Source of the DNA: Pseudomonadales bacterium
GTDB taxonomy: Bacteria; Pseudomonadota; Gammaproteobacteria; Pseudomonadales; Pseudohongiellaceae
Assembly: GCA_022822865.1 (NCBI GenBank)
Contig: JAJDYJ010000039.1
Span: 62,001 to 126,000, forward strand
DNA: 64,000 nt
Reading direction: 5' to 3'
The first letter of the stretch is position 1. Each line of letters begins with the position of its first letter. Under the pieces are notes generated by a model. That model was given only the letters and a program-made list of their open reading frames with translations. It was not told the origin of the DNA and ran no database searches. The position numbers and the translations under genes were made by a program. Positions 1 through 8,595 of the stretch are shown here, in pieces.

Positions 1-19
1 CGCCGGCCATCTCATCCGG

Positions 20-25
20 TATAAT
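20..25 (+). promoter_or_regulatory. -10 promoter hexamer of the hom operon
   Basis: A perfect TATAAT hexamer lies 35 bases before the hom start codon. The matching -35 box would fall beyond the left edge of the window, so only half of the promoter can be seen. Confidence 0.4.
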
Positions 26-60
26 CCGCGCCTCTTGATTCGGCGCGGAAATCTTCTTCA

Positions 61-1383
61 ATGCAAGCACCCGTCAAGGTAGGAATCTGTGGTCTTGGCA
101 CCGTCGGCGGGGGCAGTTTGCGCCTGCTGCGCGGCAATGCCGATGAAATCGCGCGCCGCGCCGGCTTGCCGATCGAAGTCGTGCGCGTGGCGACGCGGCG
201 GCCCGAGGCGGCGAAAGAGACGGTAACGATCGATTCCGGGATCGCCCTCGGCAACGACCCCTTCGCAGTCGTAAACGATGACGATGTACAAGTCGTCGTG
301 GAAACCATGGGCGGCTTCGAGCCCGCTTTCGACGTGGTCAGCCAGGCGCTGGCCAACGGCAAGCAGGTCGTTACCGCCAACAAGGCGCTGATCGCCGAAC
401 GCGGCAACGAACTGTTCGAAATCGCTGAACGGCATGGAACGACCCTGGCCTTCGAGAGCAGCGTAGCCGGCGGCATCCCCATCATCAAGACCATGCGCGA
501 GGGGCTTGCCGCCAACCGCATCGATTGGCTGGCCGGAATCATCAACGGCACCGGCAATTTCATCCTGAGCGAAATGGCGGCCGGCGGGCGCACCTTCGAG
601 GACGTGCTCGCCGAAGCGCAGGAACTCGGTTACGCCGAAGCGGATCCGAGTTTCGACGTGGACGGCACCGACGCGGCCCACAAGCTCACGATCATGGCGT
701 CCATCGCATTCGGCATTCCCCTGCAATTCGCCGCCACGTATACCGAGGGGATCAGCGCGCTCGTGCCCGAAGACCTCGCCTACGCCGAAGAACTCGGCTA
801 TCGCATCAAGCACCTGGGCATCGCCAGGCGCACCGCGACGGGGGTCGAGTTGCGCGTACACCCCACCCTGATCAGCAAGCGCTGGCTGCTGTCCGAAGTG
901 GCCGGCGTGGACAACGCCATCGTCGTCAAGGGCCACGCTGTCGGCACGACCATGTACCAGGGTCCGGGCGCCGGGTCCGACGCCACCGCCTCGGCGGTAG
1001 TGGCCGACATCGTCGATATCGCCCGCCAGCTTCGCGCCGGCGCCGCGCAACCGCTCGTGCCCGCCTTGCACTATCACGGCGCGGCCTCGGAGCTTCCCAT
1101 CGCGCCGATAGACGGCATCGAATCCGAATGCTATCTGCGCATTCCGGTGCTCGACCGCATGGGAGTGATGGCCAGGATCACGCGGGTGCTCGAACAGCAC
1201 GCCATAAGTATCGAGGCGGTGATCCAAAAGGAGGTCCACGGCGGCAGCGTTCCCGTCGTGTTGCTTACCCATGCGGCGCCGGACGGGAACATGAACGCCG
1301 CCATCGCCGAACTCGGCTCGCTGCCGGACGTCGTCGGTCCGATCGGCCGGATCCGGGTGGCGCCCTTTTCCGCCGGGGAATGA
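61..1383 (+). CDS. hom: Homoserine dehydrogenase
   Basis: This cytoplasmic enzyme reduces aspartate semialdehyde to homoserine with NAD(P)H, the branch point to threonine and methionine. The 440-residue protein has the N-terminal nucleotide-binding loop GLGTVGGG, the central homoserine dehydrogenase region with VTANKAL and the substrate-site stretch GIINGTGNFIL, and a C-terminal ACT-type regulatory domain beginning near LRIPVLDRMGVMA. Its length is normal for the monofunctional, ACT-containing bacterial enzyme. The thrC start follows the stop by 3 bases, so the two are co-transcribed. The C-terminal ACT domain suggests feedback control by threonine. Confidence 0.96.
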   Translation: MQAPVKVGICGLGTVGGGSLRLLRGNADEIARRAGLPIEVVRVATRRPEAAKETVTIDSGIALGNDPFAVVNDDDVQVVVETMGGFEPAFDVVSQALANGKQVVTANKALIAERGNELFEIAERHGTTLAFESSVAGGIPIIKTMREGLAANRIDWLAGIINGTGNFILSEMAAGGRTFEDVLAEAQELGYAEADPSFDVDGTDAAHKLTIMASIAFGIPLQFAATYTEGISALVPEDLAYAEELGYRIKHLGIARRTATGVELRVHPTLISKRWLLSEVAGVDNAIVVKGHAVGTTMYQGPGAGSDATASAVVADIVDIARQLRAGAAQPLVPALHYHGAASELPIAPIDGIESECYLRIPVLDRMGVMARITRVLEQHAISIEAVIQKEVHGGSVPVVLLTHAAPDGNMNAAIAELGSLPDVVGPIGRIRVAPFSAGE

Positions 1384-1386
1384 CAG

Positions 1387-2787
1387 GTGGAGTATCTCAG
1401 CACCCGCGGCGGCTGTTCCGGTCAGACATTCGAAGACGTTCTGCTGACCGGGCTCGCGCCGGACGGGGGCCTGTTCGTTCCGGCCGAATTACCCCGCTTC
1501 TCCGCTTCCGATCTGGCGCAGATGCGCGATCTGTCCTATGCCGAACTCGCCTGGCGGATCGTTTCGATGTTCACCGCCGGCGCTTTTCCCGAAGACGATC
1601 TGCGCCGCATGATCGAGGAGGCTTACGCCGGCTTTTCCCATCCCGAAATCGCGCCGCTGACGGCCCTCGGCGACGGCGAATACGTGCTTGAGCTGTTCCA
1701 TGGCCCGACGCTGGCCTTCAAGGACTTCGCCTTGCAGGTGCTCGGCCGGATGCTCGATCACGTACTGCGGCGCAGGGGCAGGCGCGTACTCATCCTCGGG
1801 GCCACATCGGGCGACACCGGCTCGGCGGCGCTCGAAGGTTGCCGCCATTCCGCCCAGGTCGATATCTGTATTCTCCATCCCCACGAGAAGGTCTCCGAAG
1901 TGCAACGCAAGCAGATGACCACGGTGCCGGGCGACAACGTCTTCAATCTGGCGGTCGAGGGCAGCTTCGACGATTGCCAGAGCCTGGTGAAGGCCGCCTT
2001 CGCCGACCAGTCCTTTCTGCCCGCCGACCGGCAACTCGTGGCGGTGAACTCGATCAACTGGGCGCGCATCGTCATGCAGATCGTCTATTACATCCATGCC
2101 GGCCTGCGGCTCGGCGCCCCGGAGCGGGCGGTTTCGTTCTCGGTGCCGACGGGAAACTTCGGCGATATCTATGCCGGCTACCTGGCCCGGGAGATGGGTC
2201 TGCCGGTGAAGCGGCTGATCGTCGCCACCAACGAGAACGACATCCTGCATCGTTTCATCGGCGGCAACGAATATTCGATCGCGCCGCTCAAGCATACTTT
2301 TTCGCCCAGCATGGACATACTCGTTTCCAGCAATTTCGAACGATACCTGTTCGATCTGCTGGATCGCGACAGCAAGGCCCTCGCGCAATTCATGGCCGAC
2401 GGGGCCGCGGGCAGGGCGAGCCTGTTCGACGCGCGCTGGCGGGCCATGCGCGAAGTTTTCGACAGCGCCAGCGCCGATGATGCGACGACTTGCGCCACCA
2501 TCGCCGAGGTCCGGCGCGACCATGGCGTCCTGCTCGATCCGCATACCGCGGTCGGCGTCCGCGCCGCGCGCGCCACGCGAGAAAGTTGCGGCGACCCGGA
2601 AACGCCGATGATTTGTCTTGCAACCGCGCATCCGGCCAAGTTCGCCGAGGCGGTTACCGCCGCCGGTCTGCCGGCGCCGGAGTTGCCCGAGCGCCTGCAA
2701 CGCCAGTTCCGGCGCCCGGAGCGCTATCGCGTGGTCAAGAACGATCTGGCCACGCTTACCGGGATTTTGGGCGGACTCGCGTCTTGA
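1387..2787 (+). CDS. thrC: Threonine synthase
   Basis: This PLP enzyme converts O-phosphohomoserine to threonine, the last step of the pathway begun by the upstream hom gene. The 466-residue protein opens with the family signature YLSTRGG and carries the PLP-lysine motif FKDFALQ near residue 110 and the phosphate-binding stretch ATSGDTGSAA. It starts at GTG, 3 bases after the hom stop. The last codons overlap the TTG start of recJ, so hom, thrC and recJ form a tight operon. It resembles the long proteobacterial type of threonine synthase. Confidence 0.96.
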   Translation: MEYLSTRGGCSGQTFEDVLLTGLAPDGGLFVPAELPRFSASDLAQMRDLSYAELAWRIVSMFTAGAFPEDDLRRMIEEAYAGFSHPEIAPLTALGDGEYVLELFHGPTLAFKDFALQVLGRMLDHVLRRRGRRVLILGATSGDTGSAALEGCRHSAQVDICILHPHEKVSEVQRKQMTTVPGDNVFNLAVEGSFDDCQSLVKAAFADQSFLPADRQLVAVNSINWARIVMQIVYYIHAGLRLGAPERAVSFSVPTGNFGDIYAGYLAREMGLPVKRLIVATNENDILHRFIGGNEYSIAPLKHTFSPSMDILVSSNFERYLFDLLDRDSKALAQFMADGAAGRASLFDARWRAMREVFDSASADDATTCATIAEVRRDHGVLLDPHTAVGVRAARATRESCGDPETPMICLATAHPAKFAEAVTAAGLPAPELPERLQRQFRRPERYRVVKNDLATLTGILGGLAS

Positions 2788-4529
2788 ACGCGACGACTCT
2801 GATCCGGCGCCAGGCGGCGGACCTCCCCTGGCCCGGCGAGATGCATCCGCTGCTGCGCCGCGTATACAGTCAGCGTGGCGTGACCGGGCCGGAAGAAGTG
2901 GAACTGGGGCTTGTGAAACTGGCGCCGCCCGAATCGCTCAAGGGCATCGACGAAGCCGTCGAGCTGCTGCTCGCCGCCTTGCGCGGGCAATGGAAAATCC
3001 TGCTTGTCGGGGATTTCGACGCCGATGGCGCCACGAGTTGCGTATTGGCGCTTGACGCCTTGCACGGCTTTGGTTTCGATCATCTCGACTACATCGTTCC
3101 GAACCGCTTCGAATACGGCTACGGGCTGACGCCGGCCATCGTCGAACTCGCCCGCGCCCGCAATCCCGATCTGCTGATCACCGTCGATAACGGCATTTCG
3201 AGCCTGGACGGGGTGGCGGCCGCGAGCGACGCCGGCCTGAAAGTCCTGATCACCGACCATCATCTGCCCGCCGCGCAATTGCCCACGGCCGACGCCATCG
3301 TCAATCCCAATCAGCCGGGTTGCGCCTTTCCGGCCAAGAACACCGCCGGCGTCGGCGTGATCTTCTACGTGATGCTCGCCTTGCGCCGCCGCTTGCGCGA
3401 AATGAACTGGTTCGGGAACGAAGGACCGCCCGAGCCGAACCTGGCCGAACTGCTCGACCTCGTGGCCGTCGGCACGATCGCGGACGTCGTCTCCCTTGAT
3501 CGCAACAATCGCATCCTCGTGCACGAAGGGCTGCGCCGTATTCGGGCCGGCAGAGCCAGACCCGGCGTCCGCGCCCTGCTCAAGGTCGCGGAGCGCAATT
3601 ACGCGAATGCCGTTGCCGCGGATCTGGCCTTCGGCGTCGCGCCGAGGCTGAACGCCGCGGGCCGCCTGACCGACATGTCCACCGGCATCGAATGCCTGCT
3701 GGCCGAAGACGAACGTTCCGCCGGCGAACTCGCCGGGGCGCTTGATGAGATCAATCGGGAGCGCCGGGAAATCCAGGCGGAAATGGATGAGCAAGCCACC
3801 GGACTCGTGGCGCAGTTCATGGCGTCGCCGCAGGAATTGCCGGCGGGACTTTGCCTGTACGAGCCGGGCTGGCATCAGGGCGTCGTCGGCATCGTGGCCT
3901 CGCGAATCAAGGACCGGCTGCACCGGCCCGTGATCGCCTTTGCCGCCAACGGTGAAAACGCGCAGGGAGAACTCAAGGGTTCCGGCCGCTCGATCAGGGG
4001 ATTTCACATGCGCGATGCGCTCGACGCAATCGCCAGCCGTCATCCCGGTCTGGTCACACGCTTCGGCGGTCATGCCATGGCCGCGGGCCTGAGCCTGGAA
4101 GCGGACCGGATCGAGGAATTCCGCGCGGCTTTCGCCGAGGAAGCCGCCCGGCAACTTCAGCCCGGACAACTCGAAGCGAAACTGTACAGCGACGGGCAAC
4201 TCGAACCGCAATGGTTCAGTCTCGAAGTCGCCCAGATGCTGCGCAACGCCGGCCCCTGGGGCAAGGATTTCCCGGAACCGGTGTTCGACGGACGTTTCCA
4301 CCTGCGGCGCCAGCAACCGCTCAAGGAAAAGCACCTGCGCATGACCTTGAGTCCGCTGGAAGACCCGAACGTGCAAGTCGAAGCCATTGCCTTCAACGTC
4401 GAAGACTGGCCCGACCCAAAGGCCACCGAAATCAGCCTCGCCTATCGTCTTGACGTCAATGAATTCCGCGGTGAACGCAACCCGCAATTGGTAGTAGAGC
4501 AGTTTTTGACTGAAACTCTCCCGGATTGA
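2784..4529 (+). CDS. recJ: Single-stranded-DNA exonuclease RecJ
   Basis: RecJ degrades single-stranded DNA 5' to 3' in recombination and mismatch repair. The protein shows the DHH phosphoesterase motifs: DFDADGATS, VDNGIS and ITDHHLP, followed by the DHHA1 region (GRSIRGFHM, RFGGHAMAAG) and a C-terminal OB-like part. I place the start at TTG 2784, which overlaps the thrC stop by four bases (TTGA). That gives 581 residues, close to the 577 of E. coli RecJ. The frame stays open much further upstream, but that part lies inside thrC and does not look like RecJ. Translational coupling to thrC is likely. Confidence 0.93.
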   Translation: MNATTLIRRQAADLPWPGEMHPLLRRVYSQRGVTGPEEVELGLVKLAPPESLKGIDEAVELLLAALRGQWKILLVGDFDADGATSCVLALDALHGFGFDHLDYIVPNRFEYGYGLTPAIVELARARNPDLLITVDNGISSLDGVAAASDAGLKVLITDHHLPAAQLPTADAIVNPNQPGCAFPAKNTAGVGVIFYVMLALRRRLREMNWFGNEGPPEPNLAELLDLVAVGTIADVVSLDRNNRILVHEGLRRIRAGRARPGVRALLKVAERNYANAVAADLAFGVAPRLNAAGRLTDMSTGIECLLAEDERSAGELAGALDEINRERREIQAEMDEQATGLVAQFMASPQELPAGLCLYEPGWHQGVVGIVASRIKDRLHRPVIAFAANGENAQGELKGSGRSIRGFHMRDALDAIASRHPGLVTRFGGHAMAAGLSLEADRIEEFRAAFAEEAARQLQPGQLEAKLYSDGQLEPQWFSLEVAQMLRNAGPWGKDFPEPVFDGRFHLRRQQPLKEKHLRMTLSPLEDPNVQVEAIAFNVEDWPDPKATEISLAYRLDVNEFRGERNPQLVVEQFLTETLPD

Positions 4530-4622
4530 AGCCCGTAATGTTACCCTTTGCCACAAAATTCGGGCGCGATTCGCGTAAAATCAATCTGATGCGTCAAGCG
4601 CAAGCAATACGGAACTGACGTG

Positions 4623-7544
4623 ATGTCGAAAACCCTGGCCCGGCTCTCTGCCTTGCTCGTGTTCAGCCTTGCCGGCTTCGGGCTCAAGGCCCAGGTGCAC
4701 AGCACCGAGCAGATCGAAGTCGAACTCGTCGCCGAGACCACGACCGTGGTTCCGGGCGAAACCTTGTGGCTTGGCATCCGTCTCGACCCGATCGAGAACT
4801 GGCATACCTACTGGAAGTTCGGCGGCGACAGCGGCGAGGCCACCAGCACGAGCGACTGGCAATTGCCCGCGGGCATGTCCGACGACGACATCGGCGACAT
4901 CGTCTGGCCGATTCCCGAATGGACGCCTTTCCTCGATTCCGGCCTGGTGACTTTCACCTATGGCCACGAAGTCTTTCTGCCGTTGCCGGTTTCGATTCCG
5001 GCGGACTTCCAGGACGATGCGTTCGCAGCCGAGACCACCATCGACTGGCAGGTTTGCGAAGTCATCTGCATTCCCGGCAGCGCGCGCTTCGCCGTTTCCC
5101 TGCCCGTGGCGGATTCGCTCGAAACCGACGAGCGCTGGCGCGAGGGCTTTGCCGGCGCCCGCGCCAATACGCCGGTTCCGTTCGGCGAACACGACCTGAT
5201 CGCGCAATTCAATCACCACGACGGCAAGGTGAGCGTCATGGTGCAGGCGCCCGATGCGCGCTTCGCCGAAGTCGACGAAGCGTGGTTCTTCCCGACTCGC
5301 GCCCGCGTCATGAAATACGCGCCTTATCGCGACGTGATGCTGGAAGACTCGCGCATCCGGATCTCCACCGAACAGCACAACCGCTATCCCGCCGACATGA
5401 CCGAACTCGACGGCATGCTCGCCTGGATCGACGAAGAAGGCGCCTGGCACGGCTACGATCTGCGGCCGACCCTGACGAGCGTCGCCTGGGGCCATAGCAT
5501 CGAAGTCGAACTGATCGCGGAAACCGCCAATATCGTTCCCGGCGAAACCGCCTGGCTCGGCCTGCGGCTCGATCCGGCGGAGCATTGGCACACCTATTGG
5601 AAGATGGGCGGCGACAGCGGCGAGCCGACCAGCCTCAACGAATGGGATGCGCCGGCGGGCACGCAGATCGGCGAACTGCAGTTTCCCGCGCCGTCCTGGC
5701 TGCCGTTCTACGATACCGACCTGGTCAATTTCGGCTACGAGGAACAGGTGCTGCATCCGGTCGCGGTGACGATTCCCGCGGACTACGAAGGCGATTCGGT
5801 CGAACTTTCCACCCTGGCGTACTGGAACGTCTGCGACCTGATCTGCATACCGGGCGAGCAGCGTTTGAGCATCACCTTGCCGGTGGGCGAAATGCCGCAG
5901 ACCGATACGGCAAACGCCGAATTGTTCGCCGACGCCCGGGAGCAATTGCCTGCCGCCGATCACGATATCCGTCCCTTGATCGCGGTGGCTGGCGAGCGCG
6001 TCAGTCTGGGTTTCGAATCGCCCACGCTGAATTTCAACGGCGTCACCGACGCCTGGTTCTTCCCCGAGCAGCGCCGGGTAATCAAGCCGGGGCCGCTGCG
6101 CGACGTGGCGGTAGAGTCCAATCTCCTGCAGATCACTCACCAGCAGCCGCGCCGCATGCTGGATGATCTGAACGGATCGGTCTATGGCACGCTCGTGCTC
6201 GAAAACACCGAAGGCGAACGCACGGCCTATGATTTCGTCAATCCCGCGGGCATCGCCAACGCGACGACGCTGGCGTCGATGGCGGCGGACATCGGCGGCG
6301 GCGACACCGGCCTCGGCGGATTGCCGCTTTACCTGCTGGGCGCCTTGCTCGGCGGCATGATTCTCAACCTGATGCCTTGCGTGTTTCCGGTGCTGTCGCT
6401 GAAAGCGTTGAGTTTCGTCGCCGCATCGGGCGAAACCGCCCGGCACCAGCGCAACGAAGGTCTGGCCTATACCGGGGGCATTCTCGTTTCCTTCGTATTG
6501 CTCGCCTCGGCGCTGATTGCCCTGCGCGCGGCAGGGGAGCAGGTCGGCTGGGCGTTCCAGTTCCAGCAGCCCTGGTTTCTCGCCTTCATCGTCTACCTGT
6601 TCTTTACCCTCGGTCTGAGCCTGTCCGGCGTGTTCGAGATCGGCACCGGAATGATGGGGGTCGGCAACAATCTGACCATGCAGAAGGGCTACAAGGGTTC
6701 GTTCTTCACCGGCGTATTGGCGACCATAGTCGCAACGCCCTGCACCGCGCCTTTCATGGGTCCCGCGCTCGGATTCGCCCTGACCCAGCCCTGGCTCGTG
6801 GCGATGCTCGTATTCCTTGCGCTCGGCTTCGGCATGGCCTTGCCGATTCTCGTGCTTTCGTTCATGCCCGCGCTGACGCGCTTCCTGCCGCGCCCGGGCG
6901 CCTGGATGAACACCTTCAAGCAATTCATGGCCTTCCCGCTCTACGCATCGGCCGTTTTCTTCCTGTGGGTGCTCGGCAACCAGGTCGGCGTCATGGGCAT
7001 GTCGCTGGTACTCGGCGTATGCATTCTGCTGGCGCTCTCGGCCTGGCTGTACCAGCGCCGCCATGCGGTGGGGCCGATCATGCGCACCGCCAATCTCGCG
7101 GTCGGCGTCGCCACATTGTTTCTGGCCGGCTACCTGATGCAGACGCCGTTCCTGCAGACCATGGCCCAGCCGGATGCCGACCTGGCCCAGGACGCAAACG
7201 CCGATTTCGAACCTTTCAGCAGCGTCCGGCTGGCTGAATATCGCGCCGGCGGCACGCCGGTGTTCGTCAACATGACCGCCGACTGGTGCATTACCTGCCT
7301 GGTCAACGAACAAAGCAGCCTCGGCGCCGAGCGCGTGAAACAGTCCATGGCGGACAACGACGTCGTCTACATGAAAGGCGACTGGACCAACGAGGATCCG
7401 GAAATCACCGCCGTGCTCGAAGAGTTCAGGCGGCCTTCGGTGCCCTTGTATGTGCTGTATCCCGGAGACCCGGCCGGCGAGCCGGTAATCCTTCCGCAGA
7501 TACTGACGCCGGCGATTCTCGACGACGCCTTCAGCGCGATCTGA
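4623..7544 (+). CDS. DsbD/ScsB-type thiol:disulfide interchange protein with duplicated N-terminal domain
   Basis: This inner-membrane protein carries electrons from cytoplasmic thioredoxin to periplasmic thiol proteins. A signal peptide is followed by two tandem copies of the DsbD-like N-terminal domain, at about residues 30-290 and 291-555. Each has a paired cysteine motif (CEVIC near 146-150, CDLIC near 405-409). Next come an eight-helix CcdA-like membrane domain (from about 565, with MPCVFPVLSLK and ATPCTAPFMG) and a C-terminal thioredoxin domain with WCITC near 889-893. At 973 residues it is far longer than ordinary DsbD (about 570). GTG 4620 directly precedes ATG 4623; I prefer the ATG. 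The duplication is discussed in the findings. Confidence 0.9.
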   Translation: MSKTLARLSALLVFSLAGFGLKAQVHSTEQIEVELVAETTTVVPGETLWLGIRLDPIENWHTYWKFGGDSGEATSTSDWQLPAGMSDDDIGDIVWPIPEWTPFLDSGLVTFTYGHEVFLPLPVSIPADFQDDAFAAETTIDWQVCEVICIPGSARFAVSLPVADSLETDERWREGFAGARANTPVPFGEHDLIAQFNHHDGKVSVMVQAPDARFAEVDEAWFFPTRARVMKYAPYRDVMLEDSRIRISTEQHNRYPADMTELDGMLAWIDEEGAWHGYDLRPTLTSVAWGHSIEVELIAETANIVPGETAWLGLRLDPAEHWHTYWKMGGDSGEPTSLNEWDAPAGTQIGELQFPAPSWLPFYDTDLVNFGYEEQVLHPVAVTIPADYEGDSVELSTLAYWNVCDLICIPGEQRLSITLPVGEMPQTDTANAELFADAREQLPAADHDIRPLIAVAGERVSLGFESPTLNFNGVTDAWFFPEQRRVIKPGPLRDVAVESNLLQITHQQPRRMLDDLNGSVYGTLVLENTEGERTAYDFVNPAGIANATTLASMAADIGGGDTGLGGLPLYLLGALLGGMILNLMPCVFPVLSLKALSFVAASGETARHQRNEGLAYTGGILVSFVLLASALIALRAAGEQVGWAFQFQQPWFLAFIVYLFFTLGLSLSGVFEIGTGMMGVGNNLTMQKGYKGSFFTGVLATIVATPCTAPFMGPALGFALTQPWLVAMLVFLALGFGMALPILVLSFMPALTRFLPRPGAWMNTFKQFMAFPLYASAVFFLWVLGNQVGVMGMSLVLGVCILLALSAWLYQRRHAVGPIMRTANLAVGVATLFLAGYLMQTPFLQTMAQPDADLAQDANADFEPFSSVRLAEYRAGGTPVFVNMTADWCITCLVNEQSSLGAERVKQSMADNDVVYMKGDWTNEDPEITAVLEEFRRPSVPLYVLYPGDPAGEPVILPQILTPAILDDAFSAI

Positions 7545-7574
7545 CTCCGCTACGGGAAACAAGGGCCAACCAGG

Positions 7575-8594
7575 ATGACAAGGATCGTGCGAATTCTCCT
7601 GCTCCCGCTCATGCTGCTGCTTGCCCTGCCTGTACCGGCCCAGCAGCTCGATTTCACTTCCGTCGACGGCGCGGCGCAGCGTTTGCCGCGGCTGCACAGT
7701 TTGCTTGTCCAGCACGAAGGCGAGCTGGTGTTCGAAAAGTATTACAACGGCGCCAGGGCGAACCGGCCGGCGAACATGAAGTCGGCATCCAAGAGCGTCA
7801 TTTCCGCGCTGGTGGGAATCGCCATCGAAGAAGGCTTCATCGAATCGGTAAACAGCACCCTGGCGGAGTTTTTCCCCGAATATCTCGAAAGCGAGGATTA
7901 CGCCGAGAAGCGACGAATCACGGTGGAAAACCTGCTCACGATGCAGTCGGGCCTGGAAACCACGAGCAACCGCAATTACGGCCGCTGGGTCGCAAGCCGG
8001 GACTGGGTGAAATTCGCGATCGATCAGCCGCTCGTCGCACGGCCCGGCACGAGAATGCTTTACAGCACCGGCAGCACGCATCTGCTTTCGGCTATTCTGA
8101 CCCGCGCGTCAGGTATGGACGCCAAGCGGTTCGCGCAGGAATATCTGACGAGTCCCATGGGCTATTCGATGTCCTATTGGCCCCAGGATCCCCAGGGCAT
8201 TTATTTCGGCGGCAACGACATGGAAATGACGCCGCGGCAGATGCTTGCCTTCGGCGCCATGTATCTGAACGAAGGGATGCATGGCGAGACCCGGGTCGTA
8301 CCGGAAGAATGGGTGACCGCGTCGCATCGGCCCCGCGCGCGTTCCCCGCGAGGCCAGGGCCGTTTCTACGGCTATGGCTGGTGGCTGCGCGATCTGGCGG
8401 GCATGCAGGTGCCGGTAGCCTGGGGCTATGGCGGCCAACTCATCTTCGTGGTCGAGGATCTCGACCTGGTTGTGGTCGCCACGTCCGACAGCAATCCCGG
8501 TCCGACGCGCCGCGGCCATCTCGGCCGCCTCTACGACCTCGTCGAAGACCACATCCTGATGCCCGTGCGCTTCGCCTCCAGCGTCGGCCCCTGA
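7575..8594 (+). CDS. Exported serine hydrolase of the beta-lactamase/class C family
   Basis: This is a 339-residue periplasmic serine hydrolase of the penicillin-binding-protein/class C beta-lactamase superfamily (esterase or amidase; substrate unknown). A cleavable signal peptide ends near PVPAQQ. The nucleophile motif S-A-S-K is at residues 70-73, the Tyr motif YST at 163, and a late GYGG may replace the usual KTG/HTG box. It starts 30 bases after the dsbD-like gene on the same strand and may be read from the same message. It ends one base before the convergent SulP gene. True beta-lactamase activity is unlikely given the atypical third motif. Confidence 0.8.
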   Translation: MTRIVRILLLPLMLLLALPVPAQQLDFTSVDGAAQRLPRLHSLLVQHEGELVFEKYYNGARANRPANMKSASKSVISALVGIAIEEGFIESVNSTLAEFFPEYLESEDYAEKRRITVENLLTMQSGLETTSNRNYGRWVASRDWVKFAIDQPLVARPGTRMLYSTGSTHLLSAILTRASGMDAKRFAQEYLTSPMGYSMSYWPQDPQGIYFGGNDMEMTPRQMLAFGAMYLNEGMHGETRVVPEEWVTASHRPRARSPRGQGRFYGYGWWLRDLAGMQVPVAWGYGGQLIFVVEDLDLVVVATSDSNPGPTRRGHLGRLYDLVEDHILMPVRFASSVGP

Positions 8595-8595
8595 C

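Noticed and set aside
4581-8081. Very long minus-strand reading frame (more than 1100 codons) opposite the DsbD-like gene
   Set aside because: It is a GC-bias shadow. It lacks any recognisable domain and is covered by a well-supported gene on the plus strand.
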